A DNA stretch of 64,000 nt, taken from positions 1,443,001 to 1,507,000 of the forward strand of contig JANSYA010000001.1 in NCBI GenBank assembly GCA_024742665.1, given 5' to 3'. This stretch comes from a bacterium. Lineage in GTDB: Bacteria > Spirochaetota > Leptospiria > Leptospirales > Leptonemataceae. Of this stretch, positions 1 through 8,439 are shown in pieces. The notes below the pieces were generated by a model. The model saw only the letters and a list, made by a program, of their open reading frames with translations. It was not told the DNA's origin and did not search any database. Each line of letters begins with the position of its first letter. The first letter of the stretch is position 1. The position numbers and the translations under genes were made by a program.

Positions 1-596
1 GCTATCTCGATCGGGAGATGGCCGAGAAGCTCGCTGAAATCCAGGAGATGCTGGACGTCATTCGTAATTCGAATGAACCCACGGTCGTCGAAGCGGGGAA
101 CTTCGCGCGCCTCGAAGAAATCACGCGTAAGAAAGCCAGGCTGCCTGGCGGCGAACTGATTCCTTTTTTACGCGAAAACGAATTGCTCAGCCTTTCGATT
201 CGCAGAGGCAATCTGGATCAAAAGGAACGCATGGAGATCGAGTCCCACGTTTCGCATACCTATCGCTTCCTGATTCAAATTCCCTGGACCGGCGACCTGG
301 CCCGCGTGCCGGACATCGCCCACGGCCACCACGAAAAACTGGACGGTTCCGGCTATCCCATGGGCCTGCGCGGCGACGAGATCGCCCTGCAAACTCGCAT
401 GATGACCATCGCCGATATCTTCGACGCGCTCACCGCGCCGGATCGGCCGTATAAAAAGTCGCTGCCCATGGAGCGCGCGCTCGACATCCTCAAACTCGAA
501 GCGAACGAAAAACGGCTGGATACGCAGCTGCTCGACGTCTTTATCGAGTCCGGCGTCTTTCGGATTATCGAAGACCAGCCCCCCTTCGAAGAATAA
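1..596 (+). CDS. HD-GYP-type phosphodiesterase, C-terminal part (5' truncated by window)
   Basis: The reading frame is already open at base 3, so the gene begins before the window. The visible C-terminal part has the second half of an HD-GYP domain: HHEKLDGSGYP, then GLRGDEIALQ, RMMTIADIFDALTA and DRPYKKS. The segment ahead of it (ANEPTV-like NSNEPTVVEAGNF, LSIRRGNLDQKERMEIESHV) matches the subgroup in which the HD pair lies about 100 residues upstream, so that pair should be outside the window. Enzymes of this family hydrolyse cyclic di-GMP in the cytoplasm and are often fused to sensory domains, which cannot be seen here. It ends at TAA 594-596 and converges on lnt. The family call is firm; activity cannot be judged without the HD residues. 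Confidence 0.85.
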   Translation, partial: YLDREMAEKLAEIQEMLDVIRNSNEPTVVEAGNFARLEEITRKKARLPGGELIPFLRENELLSLSIRRGNLDQKERMEIESHVSHTYRFLIQIPWTGDLARVPDIAHGHHEKLDGSGYPMGLRGDEIALQTRMMTIADIFDALTAPDRPYKKSLPMERALDILKLEANEKRLDTQLLDVFIESGVFRIIEDQPPFEE

Positions 597-597
597 A

Positions 598-611
598 ATC
601 GCTTCGGCGAT
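598..611. terminator. Small UUCG-loop hairpin between convergent genes
   Basis: ATCGC-ttcg-GCGAT forms a 5-bp stem closed by a TTCG tetraloop, two bases after the HD-GYP stop codon. No long T-run follows, so it is at best a weak terminator. It lies between the convergent HD-GYP and lnt 3' ends. Confidence 0.3.
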
Positions 612-675
612 CTTAATATGCAGGGCGCGGCTCTCATGATGCGCGTCGTGGATTGGGGTGACCGCAGGACTCGCT

Positions 676-2523
676 TCAGGCAGGCCGGCGCCGATTGCGC
701 AGGAAGTCGAGGCCAGGGCGAAGGACGAGTACGAAGATCGGAATCAACAGCCACCAGTGGCCGATGCGCATATAGAGCGTCGTATATTCGCTCTGCACCG
801 GCGCGTCCCATAGCAACACCCCGCGCTCAGTCGACGAGCGCGGCGCGCTGTTCGCATTTATCGGCGCGGCCAGACTTCCCGTCAGATCGACGAAGCCGCT
901 CGCGCCCGTATTGTTTGCGCGCAGCAGGGCGCGCCGGGTTTCGATGCTGCGCAGGCGCGCCAGTTCAAAGTGCTGGTGAGTTTCGATTGTATCGCCGTAC
1001 CAGCCGTCCTGGGTGAGATTGACGAGCAGTCCCGCCGCGCTCGAGTCGCGCCGCCCGAGAAATTCTCGCACGTAGTCGGAGAATATAATTTCGTAGCAGA
1101 TCGTCGGCAGGATCAGCACCGCCGATTTAGAGTCGGCTGAATTGCGAGCATGCGCCGCGCTTGCGCCCGGGCTATCGCCGGAATCTCTGCCAGAAATTCT
1201 GTCGGAATTTTCCCCTGCATCGCCGGCAAAAGGAATGCGCAGCGGACGATTCGTTTTCGGATCGCCGGGATGAAAGCGTGAATTTTGCAAAAAGGCGGGC
1301 AGCAGCTGCGCGACCCCGAGGCTGTGCCAGAGGTGGAGGCCGGGCGCGTACTCGCCGAAGGGCAGGAGGCGTTCTTTGTGATACTCTCCCGCGCGTGCGC
1401 CGCCCAGGTATAAAGCGGCCGAGTTGTACGCTCGCGCGCGAATGCGTCCGGCGTCTTGCGATTCATGCACGCGAAAATTCGTTTCGTTGAGCAGCAGCGC
1501 GGGAGCCGGCCGCGATGCGGGCGTTGTGATCGACTGCGCCAGCGCGCGATAGTCTTGATTGTAAACGCGATAGCGCCGGTTTAAGTAGTGATCATCGGTC
1601 GTATAGTACGGCACGGCCGATTCCGGCAGCGCGATCAAATCGATCGGGCGATCTGCGGTCTGTCCGGCGACCTCGTGCGCTGTAGCAATCAGGGCGGGAA
1701 TCGTGTCGCGCAGGAGGGCGCTCGCCGCGGCCTCCACGTTTGGATCCCGTCGGCCTTCGTCGGTCGTCTTTTCTAACGGCGCGTTCGGCTGAACCATCGC
1801 GACGCGCACAGTCGGGGCGTCGGCCTGAAACGATCGCCATTGATAATGCCGTAGCGCACCGAGAGACAGCAGGAGCGTCGCCGCGGCCGCGGCAAGCCAA
1901 TAACGGCGCCAGCGAAACAGGCCGCGCTGAAAGGCGGACGCTGCCGAGAAGGCTTCATGACTGAGGGCGAATAAAACGAAGCTTAAACCGGCCGGCCCGA
2001 TCCATTCGGCCAGCTGCGCGAAATAGGAATTGGCCGCCAGCAGATTGCCCCAGTGCCAGGGAAAAAGATTCGGCGTAAATAGATCCGCCGCCGCGCCGAT
2101 CGTGCCCGCACACAGCCAGCCCGGCAGCGCGCGGCCACCGTCGGAATAGCGACGGCTCAGGCCGAAGCCCACGCAAAAGACGACGAACTTAAATTGAAAG
2201 ATAAAAGCGAGCGGGAAAAACACGAGCGCCGCGACGAATAGACCCGGATCGCCGAAATTTTGAATCGTCAGCACGAACCAGTGGAAGGCGAACCACGAAC
2301 AAAAAAAAGAAGACAGAAGCCCCGCGGCGAGCAATCCAGTCAGAGAGTTTCTCAAAGAATGACTCAAATAAAAGAGCGGCCACAGCGACAGATAAGACGC
2401 CAGGGGCCACTGAAAGGGCGCCATCGCGAGCGTCGAAACCGCGCCGCAGACGGCGGACCAGAATAGAATCCGGGCAAAGCCCGGGCGGCTGCGAATGAAA
2501 GAAGGGTCTGGGCCGGAGGACAT
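676..2523 (-). CDS. lnt: Apolipoprotein N-acyltransferase
   Basis: Adds the third acyl chain to the N-terminal cysteine of lipoproteins at the inner membrane, fitting the many lipoproteins in this window. The first ~220 residues hold the multi-helix membrane region, with FTPNLFPWHWGNLLA typical of Lnt. A nitrilase-like periplasmic domain follows, with the Glu-Lys-Cys triad at about E301 (ALPESAVPYY), K383 (EYHKERLLPFGEY) and C476 (PTICYEIIF), and a later NLTQDGWYG motif. At 615 aa it is about 100 longer than usual, because of inserts including a low-complexity Gly/Asp/Ser stretch (about residues 433-467) just before the catalytic Cys. The ATG at 2523-2521 is chosen because upstream TTG starts would run into pyrE. 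It abuts the divergent pyrE start and no Shine-Dalgarno is evident. Identity is secure, the exact start less so. Confidence 0.93.
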   Translation of the reverse strand: MSSGPDPSFIRSRPGFARILFWSAVCGAVSTLAMAPFQWPLASYLSLWPLFYLSHSLRNSLTGLLAAGLLSSFFCSWFAFHWFVLTIQNFGDPGLFVAALVFFPLAFIFQFKFVVFCVGFGLSRRYSDGGRALPGWLCAGTIGAAADLFTPNLFPWHWGNLLAANSYFAQLAEWIGPAGLSFVLFALSHEAFSAASAFQRGLFRWRRYWLAAAAATLLLSLGALRHYQWRSFQADAPTVRVAMVQPNAPLEKTTDEGRRDPNVEAAASALLRDTIPALIATAHEVAGQTADRPIDLIALPESAVPYYTTDDHYLNRRYRVYNQDYRALAQSITTPASRPAPALLLNETNFRVHESQDAGRIRARAYNSAALYLGGARAGEYHKERLLPFGEYAPGLHLWHSLGVAQLLPAFLQNSRFHPGDPKTNRPLRIPFAGDAGENSDRISGRDSGDSPGASAAHARNSADSKSAVLILPTICYEIIFSDYVREFLGRRDSSAAGLLVNLTQDGWYGDTIETHQHFELARLRSIETRRALLRANNTGASGFVDLTGSLAAPINANSAPRSSTERGVLLWDAPVQSEYTTLYMRIGHWWLLIPIFVLVLRPGLDFLRNRRRPA

Positions 2524-2524
2524 A
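2515..2524 (+). promoter_or_regulatory. pyrE Shine-Dalgarno at abutting divergent starts (CATATG)
   Basis: GGAGGA at 2515-2520 lies four bases before ATG 2524 and supports that pyrE start. The bases in between (cat, 2521-2523) are the complement of the lnt start codon, so the two divergent genes start back to back. Each gene's promoter and ribosome site must lie inside the other's 5' coding sequence. Confidence 0.6.
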
Positions 2525-3120
2525 TGCAAAATCGTAATAGTAAATATCTGGCGGAAGGCTCCGCGGCTCTGCGACTGTTCGAAGACAGTCGGGATCGGAT
2601 CTATCAATATCGATCCGAACCCTTTTTGTTAAGTTCCGGCAAAGAGTCCAATCACTATTTCAACTGCCGAAAAATTACAATGGTGCCGGATCTTTTGCAT
2701 CGCCTGGCCTGCGTGCTGCGCGACGAGCTACTGCCGCGCATCGGCTATCCCGACGGTCCGCCCGCCGCCGGCGGTTTGACTCTCGGCTCCGATCCGATCG
2801 CCTTTGGCTTGAGCCTGGCCTATCAGGCCAAAGGCAAAACCGTTTATCCGATCGTCGTGCGCAAAGCCGCGAAAGAACACGGCACAGGCCGTCAGATTGA
2901 AGGCGAAGCCGAGCAGGTGCGCGAAGTGTTGCTGCTCGACGACGTCGTAACGACTGCGGGGGCTTCGCTCAAAGCCGTCGCGGCTCTCCGCGCGGCCGGG
3001 CTGATTGTGCGCACGGCGGTGTGCGTCGTGGACCGCGAAGAGGGCGGCGCCGAAGCCATGAAGGCCGAAGGCATCGAACTGCACGGCCTGTTTAAGAAAA
3101 GCGACTTTATTCAGCAATAA
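2524..3120 (+). CDS. pyrE: Orotate phosphoribosyltransferase
   Basis: Cytoplasmic enzyme of de novo pyrimidine synthesis that joins orotate and PRPP to give OMP. Of 198 aa, the N-terminal part shows FLLSSGKESNHYFNCRK, the OPRT substrate motif. The middle has GSDPIAFGLSLAYQ and a flexible-loop segment VVRKAAKEHGTGRQIEG. The PRPP-binding motif VLLLDDVVTTAGASLKAV lies near residues 138-155. Length fits the family. The ATG at 2524 has a GGAGGA site four bases upstream. The 3' end overlaps the convergent amidotransferase gene by 10 bp. No attenuator or PyrR-type leader could be recognised, as the upstream sequence is lnt coding DNA. Confidence 0.93.
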   Translation: MQNRNSKYLAEGSAALRLFEDSRDRIYQYRSEPFLLSSGKESNHYFNCRKITMVPDLLHRLACVLRDELLPRIGYPDGPPAAGGLTLGSDPIAFGLSLAYQAKGKTVYPIVVRKAAKEHGTGRQIEGEAEQVREVLLLDDVVTTAGASLKAVAALRAAGLIVRTAVCVVDREEGGAEAMKAEGIELHGLFKKSDFIQQ

Positions 3121-3965
3121 CCCACGGCAGTAGTCGTCGCGCGGGCGGAGCGAACGAGGGCGCGAAAGATCGCGTGCTGGTCCTCGTCGAAGGGCAGATA
3201 CTCGGGATGCCACTGGACTCCCAGCACAAAGTCCCGCGTAGCGTCTTCGATCGCATATACCACGCCCGCCGCGTCGCGGGAAATGACGCGCATGTTTTTT
3301 CCCGGCCGATCAATCGCCTGGTGATGTAGCGCGTTGACCTGCATCGTGCAGTCGGCGTAGCATTCCTGAATGATTGCGCCCAGCGCGCTGTCGGCTTCGA
3401 TTTGCACCGTCTTTTTCGGAAAGACCGTGCGAACCGCGGGCGTCTCCACATAAAACCCGGCGATCTCTTGAAAGAGAGTGCCGCCCCGGCTTACGTTCAG
3501 GAGCTGCATGCCGCGGCAGATTCCAAGCACGGGCAGCTCGCGCGCGAAGGCGTCTGCAAGCAGCGCGCTCTCAAGGGAGTCGCGCTCTTTTGACTCCAGG
3601 CGATCGTACTTCGAACTGAAGAGCCGCCTGAGCACGAACAGCGCCGGAAAAAATAACGTGCGAAAGATACGGCGATAAACGGAACCGCGTCGCAGGGCGG
3701 GGATCTTCGCCGACTCTTTCGCTGAATCAAGCAGGCGCGCCAGGGGCTCCGCGCCGTACAGTCGCGGGTCGATGTCCGCGCCGCCGCCGATAATCAGCGC
3801 GTCGAGCTCCGATGCGTCGCGCGGTTTTTTAATTGTGATTCGCACGGCGCGCCCGCCCGCCCGCCAAACCGCCAGGCGCGTAAATAGCCAGGCCGGCCAG
3901 CCGCCCGCCGAAGGACCGGTGACGCCGACGATGGGTCGTCTGGCGCTTGCGGCATTCGCCGCCAT
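3111..3965 (-). CDS. Class I glutamine amidotransferase / peptidase C26 family protein
   Basis: A gamma-glutamyl hydrolase-like GAT1 protein of 284 aa. The nucleophile is C150 in LGICRGMQLLN; H253 and E255 in VQWHPEYLP complete the triad; IIGGGADIDPRLYG near residues 58-71 is the oxyanion-side glycine motif. A basic, aromatic insert (about residues 75-135, with FRTLFFPALFVLRRLF) is unusual for the family and could be a membrane-contacting helix. The ATG at 3965 overlaps the stop of the upstream amidoligase gene as TAATG, implying translational coupling. A longer in-frame extension would only overlap that gene further and was rejected. Amidoligase/GAT pairs are known gene neighbourhoods thought to make or break amide-linked peptide products; the substrate here is unknown. 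Confidence 0.85.
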   Translation of the reverse strand: MAANAASARRPIVGVTGPSAGGWPAWLFTRLAVWRAGGRAVRITIKKPRDASELDALIIGGGADIDPRLYGAEPLARLLDSAKESAKIPALRRGSVYRRIFRTLFFPALFVLRRLFSSKYDRLESKERDSLESALLADAFARELPVLGICRGMQLLNVSRGGTLFQEIAGFYVETPAVRTVFPKKTVQIEADSALGAIIQECYADCTMQVNALHHQAIDRPGKNMRVISRDAAGVVYAIEDATRDFVLGVQWHPEYLPFDEDQHAIFRALVRSARATTTAVGYC

Positions 3966-4975
3966 TAGAGATCCGCCAGCCAGCGTTGCATGCGCCGGGG
4001 CCAGTCGCCGGAGTCTTCGTTTTCCAGATACTCGCGCGCCATCGCCGTGCGGCGCTCGTCGTCGAGGGCCAGCTTCTCGATTCGCAGCCAGCGATTCCAT
4101 TCGAAGGCGATGCTCCAGTTGGGATCGTCAATGCGGCAGTCCGGCATGCGAAAGTGGTAGGTCGGTCGCGCGTTGATCAGGTGTTTCTGATCTTCGGGCA
4201 GAGCCGGCTGAATGCGTTGCTGGTCGCCGGCGACGTGGGCGAAGAGCGGCAGCATGTCCAGAGGGCGATTGCGCGTGGGGTTTTCGGCGAGATAATCTTC
4301 GAGCAGGGTTTCGAAATCGGGAGCGTAGTCCGGCGCGAGAATCTTACGCACGTAGCTTTCCGGAAAGGCTTCGATGTACGGTGACATGTATTCCCGCGTA
4401 AAATCGAGAGCGGCCTCTTCTTTGAGCGTTTCGAATAGCAATAGAAAAGACTGCAAATGCGCGAGCAGGGTCCCGGTTTTTAGATCAGGGGATTCCGGAT
4501 TGATATGGAGACCGAAAGCGTACATCAGCGACGCGCCGGAGCCGAGGGCCTTGCTTTCGCGCAGGCGGCGGCGCAGCAGGTCGAGGTCGGCGAGCTGATC
4601 GACGGGCAGGGGCGGCGAAACGATTTCGAAAGGCACGGCGAATTCGGCGATGCCCATCAGCAGATCTTCGATTACGTCGGTGACTTCCGGCAGCTTCGAG
4701 AGATCGATGCCGGCCTTCGCCAGTAGAGAATGGTACTGTTCTTCTTTTAAGAGCGTGGCGTCGACCTCCACCTGGAAGTCGCCGAAGCGGCCGTCGCGAA
4801 TCGTATATAAAAAGCGATTCGTTTGATCGATTGCGCCGCCGAAAATCTTCTGTACGATGTCGCAGGCCTCCTCGATTTTCACGCCCGTATATTCGAGCTC
4901 GAATCCGGCGCGGCGCGTTTCGCCGTCCGTGTTTTTTATTTTCGGCGGCTGTTGGAAGGCGGGCGTCTCGGTCAT
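3965..4975 (-). CDS. Amidoligase family protein (COOH-NH2 ligase superfamily)
   Basis: A 336-aa cytoplasmic protein. RRAGFELEYTGV at residues 21-32 matches the first metal/ATP-binding Glu motif of the glutamine-synthetase-like Amidoligase_2 family. FQVEVDATL (about 68-76) and YAFGLHINPES (about 154-164) fit the later conserved acidic and His/Asn strands. Members are predicted ATP-dependent ligases forming amide bonds between carboxylates and amines, often next to a glutamine amidotransferase, exactly as here. The gene starts at ATG 4975; its TAA overlaps the amidotransferase ATG by one base. The DUF1577-like gene upstream on the same strand ends 89 bp before and may belong to the same transcript. 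Family confidence is high from motif and context; the substrate is unknown. Confidence 0.8.
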   Translation of the reverse strand: MTETPAFQQPPKIKNTDGETRRAGFELEYTGVKIEEACDIVQKIFGGAIDQTNRFLYTIRDGRFGDFQVEVDATLLKEEQYHSLLAKAGIDLSKLPEVTDVIEDLLMGIAEFAVPFEIVSPPLPVDQLADLDLLRRRLRESKALGSGASLMYAFGLHINPESPDLKTGTLLAHLQSFLLLFETLKEEAALDFTREYMSPYIEAFPESYVRKILAPDYAPDFETLLEDYLAENPTRNRPLDMLPLFAHVAGDQQRIQPALPEDQKHLINARPTYHFRMPDCRIDDPNWSIAFEWNRWLRIEKLALDDERRTAMAREYLENEDSGDWPRRMQRWLADL

Positions 4976-5064
4976 GTCACCAGAATAATCAGCATGAAGC
5001 GCCGCGCAAAGCGATTTTAGCGCGGGGGAGCTCTGCCGCGTCGCCGGGCGGCGTGTTGGCGCGG

Positions 5065-6315
5065 CTATTTCTGCAGGGCTTTGCGCTTTTCGATTTCGGC
5101 GCGGATCTTCGTTTCGTAGTTGTTGATATTCACCTCGAAGCGTTTCACCTGGTCGTGGCGCGAAGCGCGGCCGGAAATTTGCAGGCCGAGAATTAAATCG
5201 CCGCTCGGCATAAAGTACGAAGCGCGAATCAGAGCGTGCAGCGTGATCGGCGCCTGCATCTTAAAGATCAGATCGAAAGTGAATCCCTGCTGCCGCGCGA
5301 GATAGTCTTTGAGTTCTTCGTGGGTGATTGTGATTCGCAGGCCGCCGCGCGACAGGTTCAAAATCTCCTGATGCTCCTGAACGACGACGGTATTCGAATC
5401 GCGAATCCGTTCGACCATCGTCGCCGCCATCTCCTGGACTTCGGCGACCTTCGCCGCGTCGAAGTGCCCGCTTTTATTTTGCAGCTGAATATAGCCCAGC
5501 GGAATCGAAGTCATATCGTGGGCGATATAGTTGATCGGTACGATAATCTCGGATTTGATCTTTTCGCGGCGATAGCGCGTGATCGTTTCCTGCAGCTCGT
5601 CGTCCAGATAAGCGGCGTAGTCCAGGAATTCGATTTTCTGCGCATCGCCCGAGCCGCCCGGATTGACTGAATCGCCCGAATCGGCCGAGTTAGTTCCGTC
5701 GGCCGGCACGGGGGGAGGAGCATAGGCAGCGGGATCTTCCGCGTTCGTCAAAAGCAGCGCCTTGCCGGACTTGCGAATCTCGTCGAGCACTGTGCCGCGT
5801 TTGCCGTATACGTCGATCTTGATCGTATCGGCGATCTGCGAAGCCCGCAGCTGCTGTTCGAACGTGGAGAAGCCGACTTTGACCGAAGTCGGAATATTAA
5901 ACAAAGTTGCGTCGATCGTATGTTTGCTGGTGCGGATATTCGTGATATAGGCTTCGTCGTTGTGTATCGGAATGCGCAGGGCTTCGCGATCTTTGCGCGC
6001 GATGGCCGCCGACTTCACCGCCAGAGTATAGAGACTGGACTGGCCGGTATGCCCGACCACGGCGCACTTCAAATGCATATAGCGGCCGAGAATTCGAAAG
6101 AGCACCAGCTCCTGATCTTTCTCGGGTTCGTACTCGCCCATGTCGACGGAGAGCACATTTAGTTCGCTGGCCCCGGCGACCTTTACGGCATAGGGCGGAT
6201 CGAAGCCCTTCAAGAACATGCGCTGATTGGCCAGGTACTTCTGGATCAGATGCTGGACCTTCTCCGGCTCGTAGATGATTTCCAGCTCGCGTTCGCTCTT
6301 AACGATGTGTTCCAT
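5065..6315 (-). CDS. DUF1577-like protein with PilZ-like C-terminal region
   Basis: A 416-aa protein with no signal peptide or membrane segment, resembling the Leptospira-associated DUF1577 family (recalled, not searched). Residues 1-180 form an N-terminal alpha/beta region. Residues ~195-222 are a Pro/Ala/Gly/Ser/Asp linker. The C-terminal third contains EILNLSRGGLRITI, which resembles the conserved D/N-x-S-x-x-G core of PilZ domains, though the upstream RxxxR motif of active c-di-GMP binders is not obvious. If it is PilZ-like, it could link to the HD-GYP, EAL and GGDEF genes of the window; that is inference. The start is ATG 6315 with no clear Shine-Dalgarno. The gene is followed by the amidoligase/amidotransferase pair. 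Confidence 0.6.
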   Translation of the reverse strand: MEHIVKSERELEIIYEPEKVQHLIQKYLANQRMFLKGFDPPYAVKVAGASELNVLSVDMGEYEPEKDQELVLFRILGRYMHLKCAVVGHTGQSSLYTLAVKSAAIARKDREALRIPIHNDEAYITNIRTSKHTIDATLFNIPTSVKVGFSTFEQQLRASQIADTIKIDVYGKRGTVLDEIRKSGKALLLTNAEDPAAYAPPPVPADGTNSADSGDSVNPGGSGDAQKIEFLDYAAYLDDELQETITRYRREKIKSEIIVPINYIAHDMTSIPLGYIQLQNKSGHFDAAKVAEVQEMAATMVERIRDSNTVVVQEHQEILNLSRGGLRITITHEELKDYLARQQGFTFDLIFKMQAPITLHALIRASYFMPSGDLILGLQISGRASRHDQVKRFEVNINNYETKIRAEIEKRKALQK

Positions 6316-6745
6316 ATATAGATTATCGAAGAATTGTTCCGTATAGAAGACATGGCAACCAGGAAATCGCCGCAGACCGCTGAAAGCGGCTTCGATCGAG
6401 GGACAGGGGCCTCTAAATCAGATAATTCGGCCAGTATTGATGATATTGCGGGCCTGAGGCAGCCGAAACGGCGCCCGGTGAAACATTCTTTCGGAAATCT
6501 AACAAAAAAGAATACGAATATCCCGGGAGAAAATCCACCCCGAAGTCGATTTTTCTGCCTGGTACGATTAATTTAAAGGCATTCTGATTGAATTTTCGCC
6601 TGCATTTTAGCTGATCTTTCGCTTTAGCCTGGACAGTATTCTAAATTGATTACAATTTGGGCAAATCCAGGCGGGTAAATCCCGATTCTAGCCTGGCATG
6701 GTTAGTGCATAGCACTAGTAACTGCACAACGGAGGAAGTGAGTTA
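6316..6745. promoter_or_regulatory. Promoter/leader region of the porin-like gene with two inverted repeats
   Basis: A 430-bp gap between divergent genes. No convincing gene is seen; the 80-codon frame in it has a TTG start and unusual composition. Close to the porin start there are two inverted repeats: CCAGGC (6667-6672) with GCCTGG (6691-6696), enclosing a GGG-taaat-CCC inner stem; and TAGTGC-ata-GCACTA at 6703-6717, a perfect 15-bp palindrome. A strong Shine-Dalgarno, GGAGGAA, follows at 6731-6737. Either palindrome could be an operator or an mRNA 5' hairpin. Confidence 0.5.
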
Positions 6746-7909
6746 ATGCAAAAAAAAATCACAATCTTAAGCTTGCTTCTGGCACTGCTCTCATTCCCGC
6801 TTTATGCTCAGGAAGACCCTGGTATCCAAGCGGCGGAAGAAGAGTTGCCGGATGCTTCGATCGACGTCGACCTGGCGTTTGTTTCTAACTACGTGTTTCG
6901 TGGCGATGACCTGTTCATCACCCGCGCGCAGCAAAAAAATGAAAGCTATGGTTCGCATAGCGGTGAGATGGCTTTCCAGCCCTCCATTACGTTCAACACT
7001 CCCCTGGAAGGACTGTCCTTCAATATCTGGGGATCGTTCGCGATGTTCGGACGTGATGACGTTGATACGGACCAAATCGTTCAGACCGCTCCCGGTAGCT
7101 CGACAGATGTTATTTCTGGCCTTGCCATTGGCGAGCCTCAGGCAAACGCGATCGTACAGGCTGCCGGCGGAACCGCCGACGGTATTACGACCACTGCTCT
7201 GAGCACGAACAAAGAAACCGGCGGTCTGCCTGGTTACTACGCTGAGCCGAATGGCCTGAAGCGTCTGGACGAACTTGACTTTACGATCGCCTACTCGGCG
7301 GATACGAAAGTCGGTTCGATCGGCTTCGGTTTCGTCGCTTACACCTTTCCGTACATCTCCAATGGTCAGACTCTGACCGGCGGCACGGAAGAGATTTTCG
7401 TAAGCTACGCGCTGCCGTTTCTGCCCGAGCTGGGACTGTCTGTAAACGCGGATATCGATTCTTCGGTAATGTATTACAACCTGTCCTATGGTTCAGGCGT
7501 TGAAATTACCGACGGCGTATCGCTGGACTACGGCGCCGGCGTTGGTTATGGTAACGGTTATCTGGGCAAGCGCGTTCAGGGTATTCAGGATGTGACCGGT
7601 TCTATCGGTATCTCCGCGTATGGTTTCAGTGTTGCTTACAACATTGCTTACCGTCCGAACCTGGAGTTCTTCGACGAAGATACGAGCGGCAACCGCAACA
7701 ACCCGTCCTGGATCAACGGCTCTTCGACCGCCGGTGACGGCCTCGTTGCTGATCCCTCACAAACCAACGGTTTCGTGAGAACTACGATCAACAACGGTAT
7801 CGGCACCGCGATCTCGAACGCTTCCGGTGTGAATTACACTTACACGCCGCGGCAAAAACTGCCCCGGACCCTGTGGTGGATTAGCGCTGGCTACAGCTTC
7901 AGCATCTAA
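6746..7909 (+). CDS. Outer-membrane beta-barrel (porin-like, TorF/Gcw_chp-like) protein
   Basis: A 387-aa exported protein. The first ~21 residues are a classic signal peptide ending LYAQ. The mature part starts with DVDLAFVSNYVFRGDDLF, which resembles the first strands of the Gcw_chp/TorF putative porins. It continues as alternating short strands rich in Tyr, Gly and Phe and ends in an aromatic strand, WWISAGYSFSI, as expected for BAM-dependent barrels. Codon choice (GGT, GTT, CGT, AAC, ATC) differs from the GC-ending neighbours and suggests high expression. The ATG at 6746 has GGAGGAA eight bases upstream. It is probably a single-gene transcript, with terminator-like hairpins downstream. 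Pore specificity cannot be read from the sequence. Confidence 0.75.
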   Translation: MQKKITILSLLLALLSFPLYAQEDPGIQAAEEELPDASIDVDLAFVSNYVFRGDDLFITRAQQKNESYGSHSGEMAFQPSITFNTPLEGLSFNIWGSFAMFGRDDVDTDQIVQTAPGSSTDVISGLAIGEPQANAIVQAAGGTADGITTTALSTNKETGGLPGYYAEPNGLKRLDELDFTIAYSADTKVGSIGFGFVAYTFPYISNGQTLTGGTEEIFVSYALPFLPELGLSVNADIDSSVMYYNLSYGSGVEITDGVSLDYGAGVGYGNGYLGKRVQGIQDVTGSIGISAYGFSVAYNIAYRPNLEFFDEDTSGNRNNPSWINGSSTAGDGLVADPSQTNGFVRTTINNGIGTAISNASGVNYTYTPRQKLPRTLWWISAGYSFSI

Positions 7910-7934
7910 GATCGACTGAGACTAAAAGTGAATA

Positions 7935-7962
7935 GCCGGAGAGGGGGCGACTCCTCTCCGGC
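7935..7962 (+). terminator. GC-rich hairpin after the porin-like gene
   Basis: GCCGGAGAGG (7935-7944) pairs with CCTCTCCGGC (7953-7962), a 10-bp perfect stem 25 bases after the stop codon. No T-run follows, so it may act mainly as an mRNA 3' stabiliser ahead of the next hairpin. Confidence 0.45.
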
Positions 7963-8009
7963 GACTCTCTACCACTGTTGTCGAAATTGTAAAATTTTTC
8001 CTCCTAATC

Positions 8010-8042
8010 GGCTCGCTATTGCAGCGGGCCGTTTTTCTCTTT
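8010..8042 (+). terminator. Rho-independent terminator of the porin-like gene
   Basis: GGCTCGCT (8010-8017), loop ATTGC, AGCGGGCC (8023-8030), then GTTTTTCTCTTT. The stem has 8 bp with one G-T wobble and is followed by a T-rich tract, the standard intrinsic-terminator form. Confidence 0.8.
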
Positions 8043-8439
8043 AAAGGGAGGTGGGACCGTATAGCCGTGCGTGCCAGGTGTTTGTCTCAAGGTTCGTGTT
8101 TTATCGCGGTTCGTATATTGCTACGACTGGTTAGAGATGCGGATTGGTTTTTGGGCTAAGCGTGCTTGCTTCGGCCCGGACGAGTGGCGACTGTGTAAAT
8201 GTCTGCCAGATTTGCTCTCCCCGGCATTCTTAGCATTAACACAGTGGCCGAGCATCGTGTCCGAAGCATATATCGAGTACGCCTTCGACGCGACCGAGAG
8301 CACTATGCGCGGCCGCTATGTTCGCTATCGGTCACGGGCGCGACGCGGCCGAAGTCGCCCTTACAATCAATACGGCCCGCCGATCTTCCCGTACGAGCAG
8401 AGAGTCCAGGTGCAGTCGATCCAGGGATAGACCTGCTTT
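8043..8439. other. About 400 bp without a recognisable gene
   Basis: Several frames on both strands are open for 60-119 codons, but none has a credible start, ribosome site or protein-like composition. No repeat or tRNA was recognised. It lies downstream of the TPR gene's stop and may be decayed sequence next to the giant-protein locus. Confidence 0.5.

Noticed and set aside
353..1016. Overlapping open frames on both strands over the HD-GYP 3' end and lnt
   Set aside because: Shadows of G+C-rich coding sequence; Arg/Ser-rich, no ribosome site, no family resemblance.
6334..6576. 80-codon frame between DUF1577-like and porin genes
   Set aside because: TTG start, no ribosome site, low-complexity polar composition; the region is better read as promoter DNA.
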